Below, piece by piece: positions 6,863-14,634 of a DNA stretch of 15,038 nucleotides. Numbering within the stretch: position 1 is the first letter of the stretch; the number at the start of each line of letters is the position of its first letter. The notes beneath the pieces are model-generated. The model saw only the letters and a list, made by a program, of their open reading frames with translations. It ran no database searches and had not been told where the DNA came from. The translations under genes and the position numbers were made by a program. This DNA comes from Scatosoma sp045660225 (GTDB taxonomy: Bacteria > Bacillota > Clostridia > Christensenellales > Borkfalkiaceae), in NCBI GenBank assembly GCA_045660225.1, contig JAZRDK010000027.1, positions 1-15,038 of the forward strand. Reading direction: 5' to 3'.

Positions 6863-7654
6863 ATGAAAACGCATACGGTAAAACGATGGACGGCGCTCCT
6901 TTTTGCGGGCGCTTTTTTCTTTGTCCCAAAAGGGGGAATTTGGAAGGCGAAAGCGGACGCTCCGTACGGTTGGGCGGAGATGTCCGCATATACGACCTAC
7001 TTTAACGAAAAAGAAAAAGACCGCGTGCAAAACATCGCGATTGCCAGTCGTTTGATTGACGGCGTAACCGTGCAGGCGTACGGTGAGTTTTCCTTCAACC
7101 AAACGGTGGGTAGGCGCACGGCGGAAACGGGGTTTAAGCAGGCAAAAATTATTGTCAACGGCGAGTACGCCGTGGGTGTAGGCGGTGGCGTTTGCCAAGT
7201 AAGCACCACCCTATACAACGCCGCGTTGAAGGCGGGGCTTATGGTGACGGAAGTGCATCCGCACAGTCTGCTTGTCGGCTACGTCGCGCCGTCCAGGGAC
7301 GCGATGGTGTCTACGGGGAGCGATTTGTGCTTTTTCAACCCCTACGATTTCCCCGTTCACCTGTCCGCAAAGCGGTTTGAAGGTGGCATAAAAATTCGTT
7401 TTTTCGGCAAAAACAACGGGGACAGGTACGAGATTACGTCAAAAATCGTGGGCGAAATTCCGCCACCCGACCCCGTCGTAAGATTTGGCGAAAGGGACGA
7501 GATTTTGCGTGAAGGCAGGGCAGGCGTTCAAAGCGAAGCGTACGTCGAACGGTATAGGAAAGGCGTGCTTTTGTATAAAAAACGTATCCGCACGGACGCT
7601 TACAGACCCGTGCAGGGTGTCATCGTCAAAAAAAATGCGAATTCGGGCGAATAA
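6863..7654 (+). CDS. Secreted VanW-domain protein with a C-terminal G5-like region
   Basis: Encodes 263 residues. The N terminus (KTHTVKRW, then a hydrophobic ALLFAGAFFFV to about residue 21 and AKA near 29-31) looks like a signal peptide, so the protein is probably exported. Residues of about 40-165 are a VanW domain: YTTYFN, NIAIASRLIDG, GEFSFNQTVGRRTAETGF, the hallmark GVGGGVCQVSTTLYN (105-119, with Cys111), then EVHPHS (130-135). Residues of about 203-257 (EGRAGVQSEAYVERYRKG, then a basic end) resemble a degenerate G5 domain, which often follows VanW and binds cell-wall glycan or metal. VanW occurs in some vancomycin-resistance clusters but is widespread in Bacillota with no link to resistance, and its reaction is not settled; no other van gene is present here. 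AGAAGGGG (6850-6857) lies 5 nt before the ATG. It is the last gene of the recF unit; no clear terminator follows. Confidence 0.87.
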   Translation: MKTHTVKRWTALLFAGAFFFVPKGGIWKAKADAPYGWAEMSAYTTYFNEKEKDRVQNIAIASRLIDGVTVQAYGEFSFNQTVGRRTAETGFKQAKIIVNGEYAVGVGGGVCQVSTTLYNAALKAGLMVTEVHPHSLLVGYVAPSRDAMVSTGSDLCFFNPYDFPVHLSAKRFEGGIKIRFFGKNNGDRYEITSKIVGEIPPPDPVVRFGERDEILREGRAGVQSEAYVERYRKGVLLYKKRIRTDAYRPVQGVIVKKNANSGE

Positions 7655-7680
7655 AATGCAAGGAAAACGCTTTTCAACGC

Positions 7681-7709
7681 TTGTCTTTTCAGGGAAAAAC
7701 TGTTATAAT
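7681..7709 (+). promoter_or_regulatory. Promoter of the asnS-plsX-rnc-smc unit
   Basis: TTGTCT (7681-7686) and TATAAT (7704-7709) are 17 bp apart, with an extended -10 TGT before the hexamer. The predicted start near 7716 gives a leader of about 68 nt before asnS. It shares CTTGTCTTTTC and TGTTATAAT, at identical spacing, with the recF promoter. Confidence 0.85.
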
Positions 7710-7726
7710 GAAAGCGTATAAAAATT

Positions 7727-7764
7727 GGGGACTTCCGTCATAGACGGAAAAAAGGAAAATCCCC
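7727..7764 (+). promoter_or_regulatory. Nested hairpin in the asnS mRNA leader
   Basis: The leader can fold into an inner stem TTCCGTC (7733-7739) with GACGGAA (7743-7749) on a 3-nt loop, inside an outer stem GGGGA (7727-7731) with TCCCC (7760-7764). It sits about 11 nt after the predicted transcription start and ends 20 nt before the asnS ATG. No T-run follows, so it is not a terminator. It is far too short for a T-box and I see no T-box sequence. It may stabilise the mRNA or influence translation; any regulatory role is inferred. Confidence 0.5.
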
Positions 7765-7783
7765 TAAAAAGGCAGGTTTGAAT

Positions 7784-9175
7784 ATGGAAAGAATCGCTTT
7801 GAAAACATTGAACGAAAACGTTTCCGCATACGACGGGAAAACGGTGACGGTTGCAGGCTGGGCAAAGACCATCCGCGACTCGAAGGCGTTCGGGTTTATC
7901 GAACTGAACGACGGCAGTTGTTTTAAGAACACGCAAATCGTGTTCGAACGCGCCGTTTTGGACAATTACGACGTGATTGCAAAGGAAAACGTCGGTTGCG
8001 CTTTGATTGTAACGGGTACGTTGGTGGCTACGCCCGAAAACAAACAACCCTATGAAATTAAGGCGACGGAAATCAAGGTGGAAGGCGAATCTACGCCCGA
8101 TTATCCTTTGCAGAAAAAACGTCACGGCGTGGAATTCTTGCGTGAAATCGCTTACCTTCGTCCGAGAACGAATTTATTCGGCGCGGTGTTCCGTATCCGT
8201 AGCGAAGCGGCGGTTGCGATTCACAAATTCTTTAACGACCGCGGTTTTGTGTACGTACACACCCCTATTTTGACGGGTAGCGACTGTGAAGGCGCAGGCG
8301 CAATGTTCCAGGTTACGACGCTGGATTTAGACGAAATTCAAAAGGGAAAGAAGGTCGATTACAAAGACGATTTCTTCGGCAAGCGCGCGTCGCTTACCGT
8401 TTCCGGGCAGTTGAACGCGGAAACGTACGCAATGGCGTTTGGCAACGTGTACACCTTTGGGCCTACCTTCCGCGCAGAACACTCTAACACGGCGCGTCAC
8501 GCGGCGGAATTTTGGATGATTGAGCCGGAAATGGCGTTTTGTGATTTGGCAGGCGATATGGACGTTGCGGAGGCGATGGTGAAATACGTCATCGACTACG
8601 TATCCGAAACGTGCAAGGACGAGCTGAATTTCTTAAACCAGTTCGTCGACAAAGGCTTGCTGGATAGATTGAAGAACGTATCCGAAAACGCCTTCGTCCG
8701 TTTGAGTTATACCGACGCCATCGAAATTTTGAAGGAAAACGCGGACAAGTTCGACGACAAAAACATTTTCTGGGGCAAGGACTTGCAAAGTGAACACGAA
8801 CGTTTCTTGACTGAACAAGTTTACAAAAAGCCCGTATTCCTGACCGATTATCCGAAGGAAATCAAGGCGTTTTATATGAAACAAAACCCGGACGGAAAGA
8901 CGGTTGCGGCGGCGGACTTGCTTGTGCCTGGCATCGGCGAACTCGTAGGTGGCTCGCAAAGAGAAGACGATTACGACAAGCTGGTTGCTCGTATCAAGGA
9001 GCTGGGTATGAACCCCGAAGATTACTGGTGGTATCTTGACCTTCGCCGTTACGGCGGAACGACGCACAGCGGTTTTGGGCTTGGGTTTGAGCGTATGGTT
9101 ATGTACCTTACGGGCGTTTCAAATATCCGTGACGTCGTGCCTTATCCTAGAACGTTTGGCGAAATGAAATACTAA
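7784..9175 (+). CDS. asnS: Asparagine-tRNA ligase
   Basis: Encodes 463 residues, normal for bacterial AsnRS (about 430-470). It charges tRNA-Asn with asparagine using ATP. Residues of about 15-105 are the anticodon-binding OB fold (TVTVAGWAKTIRDSKAFGFIELNDGS). The class II catalytic domain shows motif 1 around RIRSEAAVAIHKFFNDRGFVYVHTP, SGQLNAE, motif 2 FRAEHSNTARHAAEFWMIEP (from residue 229), and motif 3 HSGFGLGFERMVMYLTG (from about 427). GSQRE and the ending NIRDVVPYPRT are characteristic of AsnRS rather than AspRS. ATG 7784 is preferred: AGGT (7774-7777) is 6 nt before it. An in-frame TTG at 7778 would touch that site. It is the first gene after its own promoter and a hairpin leader; plsX follows after 12 bp. 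Confidence 0.97.
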   Translation: MERIALKTLNENVSAYDGKTVTVAGWAKTIRDSKAFGFIELNDGSCFKNTQIVFERAVLDNYDVIAKENVGCALIVTGTLVATPENKQPYEIKATEIKVEGESTPDYPLQKKRHGVEFLREIAYLRPRTNLFGAVFRIRSEAAVAIHKFFNDRGFVYVHTPILTGSDCEGAGAMFQVTTLDLDEIQKGKKVDYKDDFFGKRASLTVSGQLNAETYAMAFGNVYTFGPTFRAEHSNTARHAAEFWMIEPEMAFCDLAGDMDVAEAMVKYVIDYVSETCKDELNFLNQFVDKGLLDRLKNVSENAFVRLSYTDAIEILKENADKFDDKNIFWGKDLQSEHERFLTEQVYKKPVFLTDYPKEIKAFYMKQNPDGKTVAAADLLVPGIGELVGGSQREDDYDKLVARIKELGMNPEDYWWYLDLRRYGGTTHSGFGLGFERMVMYLTGVSNIRDVVPYPRTFGEMKY

Positions 9176-9187
9176 GACGGGAGAACA

Positions 9188-10231
9188 ATGATGACGAGAA
9201 TTGTAATTGACGCAATGGGCGGTGACTTCGCCCCGTTACAGCAGGTACTCGGCGCGGTGCAGGCGCTTAGCGAAGACAAGGATTTGTACGTAATTCTTTG
9301 CGGTGACGAAACGCAAATCAAGGACGTATTAAAAGACCAAAACTACGATGAAAAACGTCTTGAAATCGTACATACGACGGAAGTGATTACGATGGAAGAA
9401 ATTCCGACCAAGGCGGTAAAAACCAAGAAGGATTCGTCCACCGTCGTCGCGTTTAGATTGCTTAAGGAAGGCAAGGCGGACGGTTTGGTTTCGTCCGGTT
9501 CGACGGGCGCGGTTTTGACGGCAGGCGTGTTGATTTTAGGCAGACTTAAAGGCGTTTCAAGACCCGCGCTTTGCCCTTCGATTCCCAACCACAGGGGCTC
9601 GCAAACCTTCATTTGCGACTGCGGTGCAAATTTAGAGTGTAAGCCGATTAACCTGGCGCATTTTGCGGTGATGGGCTCGGCGTATGCGGAAACGGTGTAC
9701 GGCATTAAAAACCCGAAAGTCGGGCTTTTGAACAACGGCACGGAAGACCATAAGGGGCTTATTTTGCAACAGGAATCAAACGCATTATTGAAAACGATGG
9801 ACTGCGTCAACTACGTCGGCAACGTCGAAGGCAGAGATTTGATGTACGGCGACATCGACGTGATGGTATGCGACGGGTTTACGGGCAATATCGCAACGAA
9901 AGCGGTGGAAGGCTGTGCAAAGGCGCTCGGCGGGATTATGCAACGCGAATTTAAGCGCAACCTTTGGACGAAACTCCGCGCGTTGCTTTGCCTTGGTATC
10001 GTCAAAAAAATCAAAACGAGCATGGACTACGAAGCGTGCGGTGGCGCGATGTTTTTAGGGCTTTCGAAGGCGGTTGTGAAAGGTCACGGCAACTCGAAGG
10101 CGCGCGGTATTGCCGCTTGTATTCGCCAGGCATCCAACGCCGTCAAGGGCGATATGGTAGGCAAAATGAAGGCGATGATTGACACCGTTGATTTGGACGC
10201 GGTAAAAGTAAACACGGAAACGAAAGAGTAA
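9188..10231 (+). CDS. plsX: Phosphate acyltransferase PlsX
   Basis: Encodes 347 residues (346 if the second ATG is used). PlsX converts acyl-ACP to acyl-phosphate, the donor that PlsY uses for the first step of phospholipid synthesis; it is a soluble enzyme working at the membrane surface. Family features: the start IVIDAMGGDFAP, SSGSTGAVLTAGVLILGRLKG followed by VSRPALCPSIPN, GLLNNGTEDHKG, and VMVCDGFTGNIATKAVEG. Two adjacent ATGs (9188 and 9191) both follow GGGAGA (9179-9184); 9191 has the better 6-nt spacing, so the real start may be one codon later. In many Bacillota acpP lies between plsX and rnc; here rnc begins 4 bp after plsX, so acpP must be elsewhere. Confidence 0.97.
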   Translation: MMTRIVIDAMGGDFAPLQQVLGAVQALSEDKDLYVILCGDETQIKDVLKDQNYDEKRLEIVHTTEVITMEEIPTKAVKTKKDSSTVVAFRLLKEGKADGLVSSGSTGAVLTAGVLILGRLKGVSRPALCPSIPNHRGSQTFICDCGANLECKPINLAHFAVMGSAYAETVYGIKNPKVGLLNNGTEDHKGLILQQESNALLKTMDCVNYVGNVEGRDLMYGDIDVMVCDGFTGNIATKAVEGCAKALGGIMQREFKRNLWTKLRALLCLGIVKKIKTSMDYEACGGAMFLGLSKAVVKGHGNSKARGIAACIRQASNAVKGDMVGKMKAMIDTVDLDAVKVNTETKE

Positions 10232-10235
10232 GGCT

Positions 10236-10898
10236 ATGCAGTTTCCCGTGTCGCAAATTGAAAAGAAAATCGGCTACGTCTTTACCAACAAAGCGTTGCT
10301 TATCGAAGCGTTTACGCACTCGACGTACGCCAACGCCTACGGCGAAAGCAGTAACGAGCGGTTGGAATATTTAGGCGACGCCGTGTTACAACTTATCGTA
10401 ACCGAGTGGCAGTACGCCCTGTTGTCGACGGCAACGGAAGGCGAGCTGACGAAAGACAGGCAACGCTTAGTTTGCAAAAACGCGTTGGAAAGCGCCGTGG
10501 ACGCGCTGGGCATCGAGAAGTATTTGCGCGTATTCGGAAGACGGGAAAACATAGGCGAAAAAACGACGTCAAGCCTGTTTGAATCGGTGGTTGGCGCGAT
10601 ATACTTGGACGGCGGATACGAAAGCGCGAAGACGTTCGTTTTGCAACGTGGAAACTTGTCCGTGGAAAAACGCGACGAAAACCACAAGGGTGCTTTGCAA
10701 GAATTTTTGCAAGGCATAGGTCAACCCCCGCCTACGTACACGGTGGAAAAAACGGGGCCTGACCACGCGCCCACCTTCCGAGCAGAAGCGTTTGCTTTGG
10801 GCGAAAGCGCGAAAGGTGAAGGCAGGACGAAGAAGGAAGCGGAGTCCGTTGCGGCGCAAAGGCTACTTTGGGAGCTTTCGAAGAAAGAAAAAAAATAA
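10236..10898 (+). CDS. rnc: Ribonuclease III with a non-standard catalytic residue
   Basis: Encodes 220 residues, slightly short for the family (about 225-250). RNase III cuts double-stranded RNA in rRNA maturation and mRNA turnover. The endonuclease domain has the signature NERLEYLGDAV (40-50, with E41, E44 and D48) and GELTKDRQRLVCKNAL. The second acidic pair, normally DxxE, reads SLFE: Ser113 replaces the Asp while Glu116 remains, just before GAIYLDGG. The linker after that is short. The C-terminal double-stranded RNA binding domain (about 151-216) is intact, with KGALQEFLQGIGQPPPTY, GPDHAPTF and the basic TKKEAESVAAQRLL. The codon at 10572-10574 is AGC, so this is not a one-base change from an Asp codon. 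Loss of that ligand may weaken metal binding, or it may be a lineage trait. It sits 4 bp after plsX and 36 bp before smc, the common Firmicute order. Confidence 0.95.
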   Translation: MQFPVSQIEKKIGYVFTNKALLIEAFTHSTYANAYGESSNERLEYLGDAVLQLIVTEWQYALLSTATEGELTKDRQRLVCKNALESAVDALGIEKYLRVFGRRENIGEKTTSSLFESVVGAIYLDGGYESAKTFVLQRGNLSVEKRDENHKGALQEFLQGIGQPPPTYTVEKTGPDHAPTFRAEAFALGESAKGEGRTKKEAESVAAQRLLWELSKKEKK

Positions 10899-10934
10899 GG
10901 CAAGAAAATAGCTATCACCAAAAAGGAGAGAACT

Positions 10935-13900
10935 GTGGACTTAAAAGAAATACGACTGGTCGGCTTCAAATCGTTTGCCGACAAAACGACGATTCGCTTT
11001 GACGAAGGGGTAACCTGTATCGTTGGCCCGAACGGTTGCGGTAAAAGTAACGTTTCCGACGCCGTCCGCTGGGTGCTTGGCGAACAGTCTGCAAAGACGC
11101 TTCGTGGTTCGAATATGCAAGACGTTATTTTCAACGGTACGGTGGAAAGAAAACCGCAAACCTTCTGTGAAGTAACGCTTGTTTTCGACAACGAAAAACG
11201 CATTTTCCCGACGATGGACACGGACGAAGTGTCGATGACGCGCCGTTTGTATCGTTCGGGCGATAGTAAATACCTGATTAACGACCAGCCCAGCAGATTG
11301 AAGGATATGGTCGCGCTTTTCCACGGCATCGGCTTGGGTAAAGAAGGGTATTCGATTATCGGTCAAGGCAAAGTCGCGCAGATTATGGGCGCGCGCGCCG
11401 AAGAAAGAAGACTGATTTTCGAAGAAGCGCTTGGGCTTATGGTATACAAGACGAGAAAGACGGAAATTGAAAGAAAAATTGCCGACTCTAACTCGAATTT
11501 GTTTATTTACAGCCAGCGTATCGACGAATCGGAAAGACATCTTAACAGGATGAAAAACGAAGCGGAAAAGGCGAGAGAATACGCCGATTTTTCCGCCGCG
11601 CTTAAAGTGCAGGAAGCAAACACCTACATATACCGCTTTGAAAACGCCGAAAACGAAAAGAGCAAGTTCAAAAAAGATATTGCTGTCATTTCCGACAAAA
11701 TCATTGATTTGAACACGAAAATAGAACTTATCAACAGGAAACTCGAAGAAAACCGCGCGAAAATTTTGGCGGCGGACACCGAACTTAGTCAGTTGAACGA
11801 TAGACGTGTAGAATTGTCCGTCGGCAACGAAAGAAAGGACGGCGAATTAAAACTTGCGAAAGAGCGTATCAGCACCTACCGTTCGCAAATCCAGGCGGCG
11901 GCGGAAATGCTGGACGCAAGCAAAATTCGCATCGGTGAAATCGACGACGAAATCGCGTTGATGGAAAGAAGAAAAGTGGAAGGCACGAAGCGCGTGTCCG
12001 ATTTGGAAACGCAAACGGACGTTTTGCGCTCGGCAATTTCCGCGCTCGACAAAAAGATTGAAATTTTCGAAAAGCTTTCGGACGAAAGCCGTCTTTCCCA
12101 ACTCTCTTCCGCGGACGATTTGTCGGAATTGAAGAAGAATTTGGGTACGCTTTCCGCGCGTATGGAAGCGACGAAGGAAAGAATTGCAGAACTTGCCTCC
12201 GCGCTCAAAAAGGAAGTGGAAAGAAAAGAAAGACTTTTGGACGAAATTGCGTCTGTCAAAAAGGACGTGGGCAGTCTTCGTGCGCTGACTTCGACGGGTA
12301 TGCGCGACTTTGAAGAAAAGCAGGAAGAAGCGCGCGAAATGCAAATGACCATCAACGATTTCAACCAGGAATTGTTCAATGCAAACGGTCAAATCGCGTC
12401 GCTTAGAGAAAACCTTGAAATGTATATCAGTATGAAAAACCGTTTCGAGGGCTATACCGATTCCGTACGCCGTTTGCTTTCGGTGGCAAAGACGAACCCC
12501 GAACTTTCTAAGCATATGCACGGCGCGCTTGCAGACGTCGTATCCACCGAACAAAAATATGAAACGGCAATCGAACGCGCGCTTTCGGGTGCGATGCAAA
12601 ACGTCGTTACGCCGTCGGCGGACGACGCAAGATATTTGATTGAATACTTGAAACGTACCAACGGCGGTTCGGTAACGTTCTTGCCCGTTACAAGCATGCG
12701 CGCGCGTCCCGATTCCCGTGAAATTAGAAGGGCTTTGGACGAACGTGGCGCGATGGGTCTTGCAACCGAGCTTGTGAAATACGACGATTATTATTACAAC
12801 GTCGTCAGCAACCTTTTGGGCAACACTTTGATTTGCGACAACATTGCAAACGCAACGACGATTGCGAAAAAATACGGCAATATGTTCCGTATCGTTACCT
12901 TGGACGGCGACCTTGTCGCAACCAGCGGTTCGATGACGGGTGGCAGTCGTCGTAAAGACACCGGCTCGTTGCTTGCAAACGAACGTAAAATTCAAGAGTG
13001 CAAGGACAATATTGCCAAGAAACAAAAGTATATCGAAAAACTGAAAACGGCAATCGCGGAAAGCGAAAAAGCGAAACGCGAAGCGGAAGAAGCGGTGGAA
13101 AGACTGCGTGAAAAATACCAGGGCGCAAACAGCGAAATCGCAGGGCTTTTGCAACGCGAATCGGCGCTTAGCCAACAGTTGCAGGACGTTGAATTGAACG
13201 TAGCGACCTACGAAGAAGCGCTTTTTGAAGCCAAGCGCAAGCTTGCAGAGCTTGAAGACGAAGAAGCCAACTCGTCGCTCAGCGAAGAGCAGTTGCAACA
13301 GCGCCGACTTTCGCAGGAACGCGAAATGAAAAATCAACGCAATCAATGCGAAGAATTTAAGGCGGAGCGCGAACAAAAGAACGCAACTTTGAAGGCGTAC
13401 GAAGTGGAATACGCCACGCTTACGTCCGAGTTGTCCACACACCAAGAAACGGTGGAACGTTTTACGGCGGAAAAGGAAGACATTGTCAAGAGAATCCTGG
13501 ATATGGAATACGAAAAGACGGTGGCGGAAAGCAAGTTAAAAACGTTTGAAGCGGAAGCGGAAGAAAAGGAGCTTACCGAAGAAGAAAGACGTGCGGTACG
13601 CGAAATCGAAGATAAGATTGCAACGCTTGCCAAGGAAAAAGAAGTGGTAAACGCGTCGCAGACGTCTTTGGAAGAAGAAAAGACGAACTATCAAGAAACC
13701 CTGACGAAAAACACGGACAAGCGTGATAAATGCGAAATCGAAATCAGTAAAATCGACACGAATTTGGAAAACGCGCGTCAACGTATGGAAGAAGCGTACG
13801 AGTTGGACTATGAAGGTTGTCTTTCGTATAGGAAGGAAAACTTCGACGTCGAAGAATCGGCAACGACGATTGCTACGTTAAAGCGTAAAATTACGATGCT

Positions 13901-14534
13901 TGGCGCAGTCAACCAAAACGCCGTCGAAGAATACGAATTTGAAAAAGAACATTGTCAAGAAATGTTGACCCAGCGCGAAGATTTGCAAAAAGCGCTTGCG
14001 GATTTGCAAACGGCACTTGACGAAATCCGTGGCGAAATGCTCCGCATTTTCAACGCAGGTTTTGAAGAAATCAACGAAAACTTCAAGCTCACGTTCAAGG
14101 AACTCTTTGGCGGCGGCAAAGCGGAATTGCAAATCGACTATGAAGAAGTGGAAGACCCGCTTGCGGCGGGCGTAGAAATCGTAGCCTGCCCTCCTGGCAA
14201 AAAGCTGACGAAGATATCCTTGCTTTCGGGCGGTGAAAGAGCCTTGACGGCGATTGCGATTTTGTTCGCTATCTTGAAAGCGCGTCCTATGCCGTTCTGT
14301 ATCTTGGACGAAATTGAAGCCGCGCTCGACGACGCAAACGTAGATAGATTTGCTTCGTATTTGAAGAGATTTGCGGAAGAAACGCAGTTCATCGTCATCA
14401 CGCACAGAAAGCCGACGATGAACCAAGCGGACACGCTGTTCGGCGTAACGATGCAAGAAAAGGGCGTATCGAAGATTGTATCCGTCAAGCTGGCGGAGGT
14501 AGAAAGCCGACTTGGCGCAGGCACCGTCGAATAA
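10935..14534 (+). CDS. smc: Chromosome segregation protein SMC
   Basis: Encodes 1199 residues, normal for bacterial SMC (about 1150-1200). SMC dimers with ScpA and ScpB form the condensin that organises and separates chromosomes. The N-terminal head (1-165) has KEIRLVGFKSFADKT and Walker A GPNGCGKSN (31-39) followed by VSDAVRWVLGEQSAKTLRG. Long charged coiled coils run from about 170-500 and 690-1030. Between them the hinge (about 505-670) shows MHGALADVV, ERALSGAMQNVV, FLPVTSMRA and SGSMTGGS. The C-terminal head has LLSGGERALTAIA (signature, from about 1096) and Walker B FCILDEIEAALDDANVDRF (from about 1120), then ITHRKPTM. It starts with GTG at 10935, supported by AAAGGAGAG (10922-10930) 4 nt upstream and by the family-typical start. 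No separate promoter is seen in the 36-bp gap after rnc. Confidence 0.98.
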   Translation: MDLKEIRLVGFKSFADKTTIRFDEGVTCIVGPNGCGKSNVSDAVRWVLGEQSAKTLRGSNMQDVIFNGTVERKPQTFCEVTLVFDNEKRIFPTMDTDEVSMTRRLYRSGDSKYLINDQPSRLKDMVALFHGIGLGKEGYSIIGQGKVAQIMGARAEERRLIFEEALGLMVYKTRKTEIERKIADSNSNLFIYSQRIDESERHLNRMKNEAEKAREYADFSAALKVQEANTYIYRFENAENEKSKFKKDIAVISDKIIDLNTKIELINRKLEENRAKILAADTELSQLNDRRVELSVGNERKDGELKLAKERISTYRSQIQAAAEMLDASKIRIGEIDDEIALMERRKVEGTKRVSDLETQTDVLRSAISALDKKIEIFEKLSDESRLSQLSSADDLSELKKNLGTLSARMEATKERIAELASALKKEVERKERLLDEIASVKKDVGSLRALTSTGMRDFEEKQEEAREMQMTINDFNQELFNANGQIASLRENLEMYISMKNRFEGYTDSVRRLLSVAKTNPELSKHMHGALADVVSTEQKYETAIERALSGAMQNVVTPSADDARYLIEYLKRTNGGSVTFLPVTSMRARPDSREIRRALDERGAMGLATELVKYDDYYYNVVSNLLGNTLICDNIANATTIAKKYGNMFRIVTLDGDLVATSGSMTGGSRRKDTGSLLANERKIQECKDNIAKKQKYIEKLKTAIAESEKAKREAEEAVERLREKYQGANSEIAGLLQRESALSQQLQDVELNVATYEEALFEAKRKLAELEDEEANSSLSEEQLQQRRLSQEREMKNQRNQCEEFKAEREQKNATLKAYEVEYATLTSELSTHQETVERFTAEKEDIVKRILDMEYEKTVAESKLKTFEAEAEEKELTEEERRAVREIEDKIATLAKEKEVVNASQTSLEEEKTNYQETLTKNTDKRDKCEIEISKIDTNLENARQRMEEAYELDYEGCLSYRKENFDVEESATTIATLKRKITMLGAVNQNAVEEYEFEKEHCQEMLTQREDLQKALADLQTALDEIRGEMLRIFNAGFEEINENFKLTFKELFGGGKAELQIDYEEVEDPLAAGVEIVACPPGKKLTKISLLSGGERALTAIAILFAILKARPMPFCILDEIEAALDDANVDRFASYLKRFAEETQFIVITHRKPTMNQADTLFGVTMQEKGVSKIVSVKLAEVESRLGAGTVE

Positions 14535-14575
14535 AACAAGAAAACCGCTGCGAAATACAGCATTATTAAAATCCG

Positions 14576-14602
14576 ACGCCTGAACCGGCACGTTTCAGGC
14601 GT
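14576..14602 (+). other. Hairpin between smc and ftsY
   Basis: ACGCCTGAA (14576-14584) pairs with TTCAGGCGT (14594-14602) around a 9-nt loop in the 100-bp gap between smc and ftsY. No T-run follows on the plus strand, so it is not a standard intrinsic terminator. A smaller stem, GCTG with CAGC (14547-14561), lies upstream. The hairpin could partly reduce read-through, mark an mRNA processing site (for example for RNase III or another RNase), or have no role. I see no clear promoter for ftsY in this gap. Confidence 0.45.
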
Positions 14603-14634
14603 TCATACAATAAAACCACAAAAAGGAAAGTGTT

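Noticed and set aside
6863..7654. VanW-domain gene as evidence of vancomycin resistance
   Set aside because: No vanA/H/X/S/R-like genes are nearby, and VanW domains are common in Bacillota without any resistance role.
13431..13439. TTGTCCACA, one mismatch from a DnaA box
   Set aside because: It is a single site inside the smc coding sequence with no neighbouring boxes, so it is expected by chance.
11847..13445. A 532-codon open frame antisense to smc on the minus strand
   Set aside because: It mirrors the smc coding frame, is rich in Phe/Arg/Val from complementing Glu/Lys/Asn codons, and shows no recognisable domain. smc on the other strand is certain.
13878..14591. A 237-codon minus-strand open frame over the 3' end of smc
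   Set aside because: It is a shadow of the conserved smc head domain and has no domain of its own.
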